Assembly: GCA_937924775.1 (NCBI GenBank)
Contig: CALDUT010000010.1
Span: 434,001 to 498,000 of the forward strand
Source: an uncultured Gemmata sp.
GTDB taxonomy: Bacteria; Planctomycetota; Planctomycetia; Gemmatales; Gemmataceae
Direction of reading: 5' to 3'
Length of the DNA stretch: 64,000 bases
Below the pieces are notes generated by a model. It did not search any database and was not told the DNA's origin. It saw nothing but the letters and a program-made list of their open reading frames with translations. Positions 9,391 through 18,193 of the stretch are shown here, one piece after another. The position numbers were made by a program, and so were the translations under genes. Position 1 is the stretch's first letter. Every line of letters begins with the position of its first letter.

Positions 9391-10266
9391 CTACATGTAT
9401 TCATCCTGCGCAGGCTCTTCTGGCAGAGACTTATAAATTTGCTTCACTTTCCGGAACTCCATCAAGACCTCATGAAAATTGCTAGGTCGATCTTCCTTTT
9501 TTTTCGCAATCAATTTCAGCACAAAGTTCGACATTTCATCGGTCACGTCGGGATTATAAGCCGATGGCGGGGCAGGCTTTTCCGAAAAGTGACGACTGAG
9601 CAAGTCATTGGTGGATGTTCCACGGAAGGGAGGACGGCCCGTTAGCAGTTCGAACAAGGTACAACCATAACTGTAAATATCCATACGCGGATCGGGGATT
9701 TCGTCGCGGATTTGCTCAGGGCTCATGAAGCTGGGGGTGCCCTGTGGTTTAGATTTGCGGTAAAAGAACTTGGCAAGCCCTGTGGGTATTCGCTTGGCGA
9801 TAGCAAAGTCGATAATTTTCGTCTCGCCGAGGGAATTGACGAGAATGTTATCCGGCTTGACGTCGCGATGGACGAAGCCACTGGCATTCATGTAGGCCAA
9901 ACCAGTGGCCATTTGTTTAAAAATTTTGCGGCTATGCTCCTTGATAAACGCAAAGTCTTTGGCTTGCAGTCGCAGGCGCAGACTTCCGGAGGGGAAAAAT
10001 TCCATAATGAAATGTGGTTGTGTCAGGGACTTATTCACCTTCACGATGCGAACAACGTTGGGATGTGTCATCTTGATCCCAACCTCGGCTTCGTTAAAGA
10101 GCGCTTTCCGCTGTTCCGGCTTTTCGGCCGCCTCGGGCAAGAGTAACTTCATCGCGAAGTGCCGGTTACTTTGGATTTCGACAACTTCAAAGACTTGCGA
10201 CGTTTGGCCCGTTTGTAACAAAGAACGCAAACGATAGCCATTGATGACATCATTGACATCAGCCAT
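9391..10266 (-). CDS. Atypical Ser/Thr protein kinase (DFG replaced by DFA)
   Basis: A 291-residue soluble protein kinase domain without membrane segment or sensor domain. The lysine (AMK, Lys40), C-helix glutamate (NEAE), catalytic loop HRDVKPDN, the SPE element and the DIYSYG aspartate are present. Two features are odd: the glycine loop is LQTGQTSQV, keeping only one of three glycines, and the metal-binding DFG reads IDFAIAK. Since Lys, HRD and Asp of DFx remain, activity is plausible. The ATG at 10266 is preferred to a TTG six bases upstream. It ends 54 bases before accA and starts nine bases after the reductase stop, so it may be cotranscribed with the reductase. The substrate is unknown. 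Confidence 0.85.
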   Translation of the reverse strand: MADVNDVINGYRLRSLLQTGQTSQVFEVVEIQSNRHFAMKLLLPEAAEKPEQRKALFNEAEVGIKMTHPNVVRIVKVNKSLTQPHFIMEFFPSGSLRLRLQAKDFAFIKEHSRKIFKQMATGLAYMNASGFVHRDVKPDNILVNSLGETKIIDFAIAKRIPTGLAKFFYRKSKPQGTPSFMSPEQIRDEIPDPRMDIYSYGCTLFELLTGRPPFRGTSTNDLLSRHFSEKPAPPSAYNPDVTDEMSNFVLKLIAKKKEDRPSNFHEVLMEFRKVKQIYKSLPEEPAQDEYM

Positions 10267-10275
10267 CCGCAAACC

Positions 10276-11205
10276 TCACCAATATTCTTCAAAATGGATG
10301 TTTCCTTGGAGTTTCCAGGCCGGGACATCGGCTTGGAATCCTCGGGCTTCCAGGACTTCAATCACCCCGGTGGGTGTGGGGTAGGTGGTCGTTTGGGTCT
10401 GTTTGTCGCGTGTGGGAACGCCAATCATTTGGGGATTGCCGCAAAGAAACACATGGGTTGTGGCCGGGTCGAGGGGCTGCCCAAGTCGCTTTTCCAATTC
10501 ACCGCTGGTGATGAGGTCTTGGATGTAGACTTTCTTGGTTAAACCGGGTTCCCGTGTCGCGAGTGGCCAATAGGTATAGTTAGGGTACTTTTTCATCACC
10601 TGTTGATGAATGGGATAGTAGCCGAGGTCGCGCAGGTAGCGAACGCAGCAGACACTGAAGATTTTCCCGCGATGACCACGCCGGAGGAGTTCCCACGTCA
10701 TGTAATTATGCGGCGCTTCGCCGGTGCCGGTACTTAAAAAAATCACGGTATCGTTGGGCCTAACCGGGGCCAGCGTGTAGTGCCCGGTGATACGCTCACC
10801 CATCTGCAAGCGATCGCCTTCCTGGAGAGCAAACAGACGCGGCGTCAACGCGGGGACGCGACCGTCTGGGTTTTCACGAACCAGGACAATGTAAAACTCC
10901 AGCCAATCGGTATCCTCTAGCTTGAGAAGTTCACCTGTCGCATCCAGAATCGAACAACTGATCGAATAGGCTCGGCGGACCACCTTGGTTTCTTCACCAG
11001 GGGCCAGCGTCTCGACTTGGCATTCCGCCACGCGTGGTTCCCAATACCCCAGACCCAACGTACAGTATTGACCCGGTTGGTGGGGCGGGCGCGGAAAATC
11101 CGGCCTGACGCGGAGAATCATCAGATCGGGGTTGATCCGCTGCAACGATATCACCGTGGCATTGTAGCGGCGTTGCCGGAGTTCCTGAATTTCCTCGGCA
11201 GTCAT
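10276..11205 (-). CDS. Ferredoxin/flavodoxin-NADP+ reductase
   Basis: A ~309-residue FAD enzyme that moves electrons between NADPH and ferredoxin or flavodoxin. The FAD-binding block RRAYSIS, the preceding QPGQYCTLGLG strand, the NADP-binding FLSTGTGEAPHNY and the late FLCGNPQMIG segment define the plant/bacterial FNR superfamily. The C-terminal extension resembles the bacterial FPR type, which ends in an aromatic-rich tail (here HFEEYW). ATG at 11205 was chosen; the GTG at 11250 lies within the perfect hairpin at 11246-11276. The gene is directly upstream of the kinase. Confidence 0.87.
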   Translation of the reverse strand: MTAEEIQELRQRRYNATVISLQRINPDLMILRVRPDFPRPPHQPGQYCTLGLGYWEPRVAECQVETLAPGEETKVVRRAYSISCSILDATGELLKLEDTDWLEFYIVLVRENPDGRVPALTPRLFALQEGDRLQMGERITGHYTLAPVRPNDTVIFLSTGTGEAPHNYMTWELLRRGHRGKIFSVCCVRYLRDLGYYPIHQQVMKKYPNYTYWPLATREPGLTKKVYIQDLITSGELEKRLGQPLDPATTHVFLCGNPQMIGVPTRDKQTQTTTYPTPTGVIEVLEARGFQADVPAWKLQGNIHFEEYW

Positions 11206-11245
11206 AAGCGGCCCACTTTCCCGGAAGCGAGGAAAGCCCAAACGC

Positions 11246-11276
11246 GACACCCCCGCACAGCCTCTGCGGGGGTGTC
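11246..11276 (-). terminator. Perfect 12-bp hairpin, likely terminator of the RND operon
   Basis: GACACCCCCGCA (11246-11257) is the exact reverse complement of TGCGGGGGTGTC (11265-11276), with a seven-base loop. It lies 49 bases after the RND pump stop and before the reductase. The T-run beyond the stem is weak (GCGTTTGG). Confidence 0.6.
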
Positions 11277-11325
11277 AGAGCCTCTCATCGAATTATACAT
11301 CAGCCATCCCAAGAATCAGCGCGGT

Positions 11326-14300
11326 TTACGGGGGTGAGACCGGTTTCGCCGATGGATCTGGTTGGGAATCAGGGTTGGGGGCCGCAAGGTCTGGTTCTTT
11401 GAAGGTAGAGGTATTAGGGGGAGGCAAACCAGCAGACTTTTCGTCAACGGAGCTGGAGCTCATCTTTGAGGTGGGCTGTTGATCGGCACTCACTTCTGCG
11501 ACGGCAGGTCGTTCGTCAGCCGTTGGCTTGGGGGCAGAAGGCTCGGACGCGTCGATGATCATTTCCGGTTCAGGTGCGGCACCGATGGCATGAAAACCCG
11601 GCGGTGCGACCGGTGGACCGTTGATGAGTTCAATCAGCGATTGCACCGCCACATAAAACACGGGAACGAAGAAAACCGCTAGAATCGTGGAGGTGATCAT
11701 CCCTCCACACACGGCTGTTCCCAACGACTGGCGACTGGCCGCACCAGCCCCGGTGGCAAAGACGAGCGGCAATACCCCGAAGATGAAAGCGAAGCTCGTC
11801 ATGATGATGGGTCGGAAGCGCATGCGGGCGGCTTCCACTGCGGCTTGCCGAATCGACCGATTGGCCAAACGCAACTCCCGGGCAAATTCGACAATCAAAA
11901 TCGCATTCTTGCTGGCCAACGCAATAATAAGTACAATTCCAATCTGCGTATAGATATTATTATCTGTCGTGGGGATCGAAGGATCGAGGCTGTGGAGCCA
12001 AATCCGCAAATTGACCGCGCCGACCACACCCAGTAACCCCAGCGGGACCACCAGAATCACAGCCAGTGGCAATAACCAACTCTCATAGAGCGCAGCCAGA
12101 ATCAGATAGACCAGAACAACAGCCAAAGTGTAGACCAGTATCGATTCGGTGATTGGCATATTGAAGACACTCAAAGCATCATCACTGGCCCGCTTCTCCT
12201 GAAAGGAAAGCCCGGTCCATTCATAACCCATCGTCGATGGTAATTCGTGACGAGCCACTTCTTCCATCACTTGAATGGCCGCTCCCGAGCTGACTCCCGG
12301 GGCGGCACTGCCCAGAATTTGCGCTGTCGGGTATAGGTTGTAGCGGATGATCGATTGGGGGCCTAATTGAATCTCGCTGGTCAATAGCGTTCCGAGCGGT
12401 ACCCGCGTGGGGAGGTTGCCGCGACCAGCCCCCTCGGCGTTCGGGGCCGGTTCCCGCCCGGGGACTTCCAAGCGGCGGATCGTCTCGGTATCCCCCCGGA
12501 AGCGGGCATCTGCCTGAACCCGAACCTGCCACACGCGGCCGAACTTGTTGAAGTCGTTAACATACACCGAGCCGAGATTGGCTTGGAGGGTGGCGAAAAT
12601 GTCGTCCATCTTCACCCCCATTTTTTCCGCTTTTTCCCGGTCGATGTTGAGGTAAATCTGGGGCACCCCGGCCCGGAAGCTAGTCCGCGTTGCGCGGGCA
12701 TCAATGAGCGGGGATTGAATGCCCGCCGCGACAAGCGCTTGGGCCCGTTCCTGGAGGACATCCAGGCCCACGCCCTCCCGGTCTTGAACTTGCATTTGGA
12801 AACCGCCGACAAAACCGAGTCCCTGAATGGCCGGTGGCACAAAGACCAGGATAATCGCGTCGCGAATATTCGCGAATTCTCGCTGCAGACGGGCTTTGAG
12901 AGCGTCTTGGGCCAAAGCGGGGTCCGTCCGCTGTTTCCAATCGGTCCAAGCGGCAAACGCGGTGGCGGAGTTGGGGGCTGCGGTCCCTTCGATGAGGGAA
13001 AACCCGCCCAGCACAAACCAATTCTCCACCCCGGGAGTATCCCGAAGAATCGTCGTCATCTGATCGGTCACCTCGCGCGTTCGATCAATCGAGGCGGCAT
13101 CCGGCAACTGCACCGAGATGACGACATAACCCTGATCTTCCTCTGGCAAGAATCCCCGCGGCGTGATTTGATACAAATATGCTGTGAGAAGAGCAACACC
13201 CAGAAAAACTAATAACACCAACCACCAAACACGCAGCAATTGCCGCACCGACCAGGTATACGCATTCTCCACGGGCCGATAGATCGAGTCAAACAGTTTC
13301 GTGAAGAAACCTTTCTGAGAGAACGGTTTGAGCCATGTGGCACACTGGGCGGGTTTTAAAGTCAGGGCGTTGATCGCACTGATGATGGCCGTAGCCGCAA
13401 TGGTCAGGGCAAACTGACGATACATCTGCCCGGTGATGCCGCCCAAAAAGGCCGATGGCAAAAAGACAGCCATCAGAACCAGTGTGATGGAAATGATCGG
13501 CCCGGTGACTTCGTCCATGGCTTGAATAGTGGCCTGTCGTGGCGCCATACCGCGTTCGATATGATGGGCGGCGTTCTCGACGATCACAATCGCATCATCG
13601 ACGACAATCCCAATCGCTAAAACCAGGCCAAACAAGGTCAGCAAGTTGATGGAGAAACCCAGAAAGGGCATGAAAGCGAAAGCCCCGATGATCGTCACAG
13701 GAACGGTAGTCGCAGGGACCAGAAGCGCCCGCCAACTGTGAAGAAAGACGAGAATCACCACCAGCACCAAAGCCCCGGCTTCAAACAGCGTCTTGTAAAC
13801 CTCGCTGATGGCGGCATCGACGAACTTGGTGGTATCAAACGGAATACTGTACTCCATACCGGGAGGCAGTGTGGGTTTGATCTGTTCCATCGCCGCTCGC
13901 ACCCCCTGAGCCACCTCCAAGGCATTGGACCCCGGCAGTTGATAAATCAACAGGTTCGCCGAGTTGAATCCACTACGGGATGCGAACGAATCGTAGGATT
14001 GCCCGCCCAGCTCCACCTCGGCCACGTCGCGTAAATACACAATTTGCCCAGCACTGCCGGATTTGACGATGATCTGTTCAAACTCTTCCGGATTGGTCAA
14101 TCGTCCCAGTGTCGTGATCGTGTATTGAAACCGTTGACCGGACGGATTGGGAGGTTGACCCACCTGCCCGGCGGCAACCTGCACGTTTTGCCGCCGTAAG
14201 GCATAAAGCACGTCGTTGGTGGTTAGTCGGCGGGCGGCCAACTTATCGGGATCAATCCAAATCCGCATCGAATAGGCGCCCACACCACGGACCAGGACAT

Positions 14301-15093
14301 CGCCGACGCCCGGGACCCGACTCAGCACATCGCGGAGTTTCAAAGTCGCGTAGTTCGAGAGAAAAAGCGAGTCGAACGCTCCGGGGAGGGTTTCCACCCG
14401 GGCCACATCGGCCAGCGGCAGGGGCGCTTGTCCGGGGCGGTTCACGGCCAGCCGGCGCAACTTGTCGGCCCCTGCAGGTCCATCGTTGGCGAAGTTGTCG
14501 GGAGCAACGAGCCGATAGCAGAGCGGTTGCCCATTAGGATGGGATTGAGGCGCTACCCCCGTGGCTTGAATGACCGACAAAACCTGTTCCAGCCTCACAC
14601 CGGTCGCGTAGAGGGCATGGGGATCCACCGTCAGATCGTATTGATCCTTGGGCGGTGGTGCGGTGAGTGAAATGGCCAGGATGATGTTGGAGGATTGTTT
14701 GCGAACCGTCACCCCTTGCCGCCGAACCTCTTCCGGGAGTTGTGGTTCCGCGATACTGACCCGGTTCTGCACCAGCACCTGCGCGTCGTCAAGGTTCGTC
14801 CCAATTTCAAAGGTGATGGTGAGGTTGTAGGAACCATCGGCGGAACTGGTGGACGACATGTACATCATGTTTTCCACCCCGTTGATCTGCTGTTCCAACG
14901 GGGCCGCCACCGTTTCCATCACCACTTTGGCGTTAGCACCAGGGTAATTGGCACTCACTTGCACGGTGGGCGGCGTGATGGGTGGATAGCGTTCGACCGG
15001 AAGTTGATAAATGGCCACCACACCGAAGAGTACCGTTACGATCGCCAAAACATTGGCGAAAATCGGCCGGTCGATGAAAAAGCGGGGGATCAT
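11326..15093 (-). CDS. RND efflux pump inner-membrane transporter (HAE1/AcrB type)
   Basis: A 1255-residue proton-driven drug/solute exporter. The N-terminus IPRFFIDRPIFANVLAIV, the porter-domain sequence MMYMSSTSSADGSYNLTITF, the TM4 proton-relay motif GIVVDDAIVIVENAAHHIERG and the second TM bundle (ASKNAILIVEFARELR) are typical of AcrB/MexB. Homologs have about 1045 residues; the excess includes a C-terminal tail of roughly 100 residues rich in Pro, Ser, Ala and Glu after the last TM helix (FFVPVFYVAV). ATG at 15093 matches the family N-terminus; an upstream ATG at 15144 adds unrelated sequence. Its adaptor lies 74 bases upstream. No TolC-type channel is encoded here. Confidence 0.95.
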   Translation of the reverse strand: MIPRFFIDRPIFANVLAIVTVLFGVVAIYQLPVERYPPITPPTVQVSANYPGANAKVVMETVAAPLEQQINGVENMMYMSSTSSADGSYNLTITFEIGTNLDDAQVLVQNRVSIAEPQLPEEVRRQGVTVRKQSSNIILAISLTAPPPKDQYDLTVDPHALYATGVRLEQVLSVIQATGVAPQSHPNGQPLCYRLVAPDNFANDGPAGADKLRRLAVNRPGQAPLPLADVARVETLPGAFDSLFLSNYATLKLRDVLSRVPGVGDVLVRGVGAYSMRIWIDPDKLAARRLTTNDVLYALRRQNVQVAAGQVGQPPNPSGQRFQYTITTLGRLTNPEEFEQIIVKSGSAGQIVYLRDVAEVELGGQSYDSFASRSGFNSANLLIYQLPGSNALEVAQGVRAAMEQIKPTLPPGMEYSIPFDTTKFVDAAISEVYKTLFEAGALVLVVILVFLHSWRALLVPATTVPVTIIGAFAFMPFLGFSINLLTLFGLVLAIGIVVDDAIVIVENAAHHIERGMAPRQATIQAMDEVTGPIISITLVLMAVFLPSAFLGGITGQMYRQFALTIAATAIISAINALTLKPAQCATWLKPFSQKGFFTKLFDSIYRPVENAYTWSVRQLLRVWWLVLLVFLGVALLTAYLYQITPRGFLPEEDQGYVVISVQLPDAASIDRTREVTDQMTTILRDTPGVENWFVLGGFSLIEGTAAPNSATAFAAWTDWKQRTDPALAQDALKARLQREFANIRDAIILVFVPPAIQGLGFVGGFQMQVQDREGVGLDVLQERAQALVAAGIQSPLIDARATRTSFRAGVPQIYLNIDREKAEKMGVKMDDIFATLQANLGSVYVNDFNKFGRVWQVRVQADARFRGDTETIRRLEVPGREPAPNAEGAGRGNLPTRVPLGTLLTSEIQLGPQSIIRYNLYPTAQILGSAAPGVSSGAAIQVMEEVARHELPSTMGYEWTGLSFQEKRASDDALSVFNMPITESILVYTLAVVLVYLILAALYESWLLPLAVILVVPLGLLGVVGAVNLRIWLHSLDPSIPTTDNNIYTQIGIVLIIALASKNAILIVEFARELRLANRSIRQAAVEAARMRFRPIIMTSFAFIFGVLPLVFATGAGAASRQSLGTAVCGGMITSTILAVFFVPVFYVAVQSLIELINGPPVAPPGFHAIGAAPEPEMIIDASEPSAPKPTADERPAVAEVSADQQPTSKMSSSSVDEKSAGLPPPNTSTFKEPDLAAPNPDSQPDPSAKPVSPP

Positions 15094-15167
15094 ACCGTCG
15101 GTGGATGTTTGGAAAGAGGTTCTCGCGGTAATTATTGAAACCATCCGTTAGTACAGCACGGAATAGT

Positions 15168-16523
15168 TCATTGGCCTTCTGGCGGTATTACACTCCAGGA
15201 TTCCGGATCCACGGCATCACCAGGTCGTGCCCGCTGCAAACCATCAAGAAGGACACGATCCGCCGGTTGAAGCCCCGAGGTGATGGCCACCACCGATTTG
15301 ATGGGGCGTCGGGTGGGTTTGGGTGGCTGTCCTTCGGGAGGCGGTTGCGGCTGGGGATTGACCGCGACCCAACTGGGCACTGAAACTCCGGTGGTTGGTG
15401 GCGGGGCCCGCCAGACGGTGGCCCCGACCGTAACGAGTCGCTTTTCCACTTTGTTATTGCTACCGAGAACATATACAAACCGACCCTCTTGCCCCGTCAT
15501 CAAGCAATCTTCGGGAAGGGTCAGTTGTGGAAGTGGATCGCCCTTGGGTACGCGAATGCGGGCATACATCCCAGGAAACAGCAAACGGATGCCGTTGACC
15601 GGAGGGTTGTCGATGCGTCCGCGGATACGGATTGTGCCGGTGCTTGTTTCGATGCGATTCTCGCGGAAATCGATGTAGCCGATATGGGGATAGCCCTCTT
15701 CCCCAGGTAATCCGACTTCCACGGGGATACTGCCGACCACGGAGAACCCCTGCCCCATCAACATCCGGGCCAGCAGTACGCCAGCACGCAGCGGTAAGCG
15801 GGATATTTGCGTGCGTTGGTATGAAATCAAGTCCGATTCCGGGGCATCGAAGTACACGAATAATTCATCCACGCGGACGATCGTGGTCAAAAGCGTTGTA
15901 TCGGCCTGAATGAGATTGCCCTTACTCACCAAGGTCCGGCTGATCCGGCCGCTGATTTTCGCGCGAATGTCGGTGTAGTTGAGCTGAATTTCCGCGGTTT
16001 TCAGTGCCGCTTCGGCGGCATCGCGTGTGGCGATGGCCGCAAGGTGTTCCGCTACGCGAACATCGTAGGTGGCCTGGGCCCGATCCAACTCCGGGCGAGC
16101 TTCCACACCGCGTTGCACGGCCTCAGCGTACCGATCGCGATCGGCCTTAGCAAGTTTGATTTGGGCTTCCAGGTTTTTGATATCGGCTTCGGCTCGGTCA
16201 CGTTCGGCTTTGGCCTTATTACGAGCGGTTTCGTACTCCACGCGTTCAATCCGGTAAAGCAAATCCCCTTCCTGAACTTCGGTCCCTTCATTGAACTCGA
16301 CTTTGGCGATAAAGCCCCGAATCTTCGAGCGAACTTCGACCGACTCCGTCGTATCGAGGTAACCGTTGTAGTGCCAATAGTCACGAACGGGATAACGGAC
16401 CGGCGTGATGACCGTGACTTTGGGGGGGGGCAGCTTCGGTGGTTCGATCTTGGCTCCACTACAACCCGCGACCGTTACCAACATCGAAGCCAACAGCAGC
16501 ACAAGCCCAACAAAATGATACAT
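15168..16523 (-). CDS. RND efflux periplasmic adaptor (membrane fusion protein)
   Basis: A ~451-residue AcrA/MexA-type adaptor linking the RND pump to an outer-membrane channel. A signal peptide ends in VTVAGC, a lipobox, so it is a lipoprotein of the inner membrane. The biotinyl-lipoyl halves are visible (KIRGFIAKVEFNEGTEVQEGD and ISGRISRTLVSKGNLI) around a helical hairpin with ETARNKAKAERDRAEADIKN. The C-terminal part has an insert rich in Pro and Gln near residues 395-415. ATG at 16523 begins the signal peptide; longer starts add a basic stretch without homology. It is the promoter-proximal gene of the pump operon. Confidence 0.93.
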   Translation of the reverse strand: MYHFVGLVLLLASMLVTVAGCSGAKIEPPKLPPPKVTVITPVRYPVRDYWHYNGYLDTTESVEVRSKIRGFIAKVEFNEGTEVQEGDLLYRIERVEYETARNKAKAERDRAEADIKNLEAQIKLAKADRDRYAEAVQRGVEARPELDRAQATYDVRVAEHLAAIATRDAAEAALKTAEIQLNYTDIRAKISGRISRTLVSKGNLIQADTTLLTTIVRVDELFVYFDAPESDLISYQRTQISRLPLRAGVLLARMLMGQGFSVVGSIPVEVGLPGEEGYPHIGYIDFRENRIETSTGTIRIRGRIDNPPVNGIRLLFPGMYARIRVPKGDPLPQLTLPEDCLMTGQEGRFVYVLGSNNKVEKRLVTVGATVWRAPPPTTGVSVPSWVAVNPQPQPPPEGQPPKPTRRPIKSVVAITSGLQPADRVLLDGLQRARPGDAVDPESWSVIPPEGQ

Positions 16524-16679
16524 ACCGTCCCCCGTCGTCGCGGGCGAAAGCGAACGCTCGACTCCCCTGTTCGTACACTCCATTTACCGCGGAAGTCCGC
16601 GAAGTCTTACGGTTCGGGTCGCGATGGAGAGTAAGACGGGCGAACAGGTCCCACAATCAAGGAAAGCCCCAACTTTTTC

Positions 16680-17043
16680 TCATTTTTTCCCGCCACCCCA
16701 CAATGGAGCCACGTTGGCCTGATTCCATTCGTCCCAGGCTGCTTGGAGTCGCGTCGCTTTATCAGAATGTTGGGAAAGCAGATCGGTTTTTTCACCCACG
16801 TCGTTGGTGAGATTGTACAATCGGGCCGGAGATACCCCGATTTCCCCTGCCGCAATAGGATAGTATCTTACAAGCTTCCAATCGCCTCGACGAATGGCTA
16901 TTTGCGAACCAAACCGCCAATAGAGCGTTTCATGGGGCTGCCAGTTTTTCCCCACAGATATACGGCAGCAAGTTGACCCCTTCAACCTTCCCATCGGGTT
17001 TTAAGCGAATAGCCGCGGCAGCTAGTGTAGATGGATATTGTGC
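16680..17043 (-). pseudogene. Sulfatase C-terminal fragment, frameshifted
   Basis: Only the last ~120 residues of a planctomycete arylsulfatase are left. One frame gives LAAAAIRLKPDGKVEGVNLL followed by PYICGEKLAAP and a stop; the next frame continues with QPHETLYWRFG, AIRRGDWKLVRY, LYNLTNDVGEKTDL and the end DEWNQANVAPLW. The two frames join at about 16935-16945. These are the standard C-terminal sulfatase motifs (the 'HETLYWR' and 'RxGDWKL' blocks and 'LYDL..DP.E..DL'). The catalytic N-terminal half with the CxPSR formylglycine motif is absent. So this is a relic by both truncation and frameshift. Confidence 0.75.
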
Positions 17044-17193
17044 CCGAAAAAACGTTAAAGTGTGTCGTATTTTCGGATTTTGAGTGAGGTTTGAAGATAA
17101 AAACCGTGGCCCTGTGCTAGTAGAATAAGTGCGGGATGAATTGGGACCAAGGAAGCTGATGAATTGTGGCATCGGTTGCGCAGGGCAACAATC

Positions 17194-18126
17194 ATGTCTG
17201 GCCCCGAACTATCATCATCGTCTGGTGTTTCAGAGATTCCTCTCATCTTGGTAGCCGATGATTCTGTTTTAGAACAACGCTACGTCGGGAAAATCCTCGA
17301 GGAGCATGGCCATTGGCGGGTTCACTTCGTTCGTGATGGGGAAGAAGCCCTCGACCAGATTCCGAAGCTCAAACCGGCCATTCTTCTGACCGATTTGAAC
17401 ATGCCCAAGATGGACGGGCTGACATTGGTCGAAAAAGTCCGTTCCCACTATCCCCTGGTGCCGGTTGTCCTTATGACTGGCAGCGGTAGCGAGCGCATTG
17501 CTGTGGCAGCCCTCAAGGCCGGGGCCGCGGATTATGTTTCGAAACAAGCACTGACGCATGATCTGGGCCCCATTTTGGAACGCGTCCTATCGGCCCGGCA
17601 AGCCGAGCATCGCCGTTATAAAGTGCTCCAGGGCATGACCCGGCGCAGCAGCCAATTCGTTTTGGAGAATGACCCTACCCTGGTACCGCCGCTGGTGGCA
17701 CAACTGCGGGAAGACCTCATCGAAATCGGGCTGTGCGACTGGCCCGGAGCCACGCGGGTCGGCATCGCCCTCGAGGAGGCCCTGCTCAACGCCATCTACC
17801 ACGGCAATCTCGAAGTCAGCTCGGAACTCCGCCAAAATGGCGATGAAGCCTTCCACAAATTGGCCCAAGCACGTCGCCAGCAATTGCCCTATTCGGCCCG
17901 GCGTGTGTGTGTCACGGCACGGATGACGCCCGAGGCGGCCAAGATCATCATTGCCGACGAAGGTCCCGGTTTCGATGTCCATCAATTACCTGATCCCACC
18001 CAGCCCGCGTTCCTCGAACGCCCCAGCGGTCGCGGCGTTCTGTTGATGCGAACATTCATGGATGTTGTCGAATACAATTCGACCGGTAACCGCGTGACGA
18101 TGATCAAACGCCGTGAACGCTGCTAA
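17194..18126 (+). CDS. Response regulator receiver fused to an RsbW-like ATPase domain
   Basis: A 310-residue signalling protein. Residues ~17-135 form a receiver domain with the acidic pair (ADD), phospho-acceptor Asp67 in LLTDLNMPKMDG, and the conserved Thr (LMTGSG) and Lys (SKQA). A linker leads to an ATP-binding HATPase_c domain: IALEEALLNAIYHGNLE (N box), ADEGPGFDV (G1 box) and PSGRGVLLMRTFMDVVEYN (G2 box). This is the anti-sigma/serine-kinase class (RsbW, SpoIIAB), not a histidine kinase, because no phospho-accepting helix is present. The ATG at 17194 is preferred to an upstream TTG. Likely role: partner-switching control triggered by phosphorylation; partners are not in the window. Confidence 0.85.
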   Translation: MSGPELSSSSGVSEIPLILVADDSVLEQRYVGKILEEHGHWRVHFVRDGEEALDQIPKLKPAILLTDLNMPKMDGLTLVEKVRSHYPLVPVVLMTGSGSERIAVAALKAGAADYVSKQALTHDLGPILERVLSARQAEHRRYKVLQGMTRRSSQFVLENDPTLVPPLVAQLREDLIEIGLCDWPGATRVGIALEEALLNAIYHGNLEVSSELRQNGDEAFHKLAQARRQQLPYSARRVCVTARMTPEAAKIIIADEGPGFDVHQLPDPTQPAFLERPSGRGVLLMRTFMDVVEYNSTGNRVTMIKRRERC

Positions 18127-18193
18127 CCCAGTCCCCGGTGCGGTACAATCAGGGAAGTTCGCCCCCGTCTTTCATCGCGTGAGGAGCGAAGCC

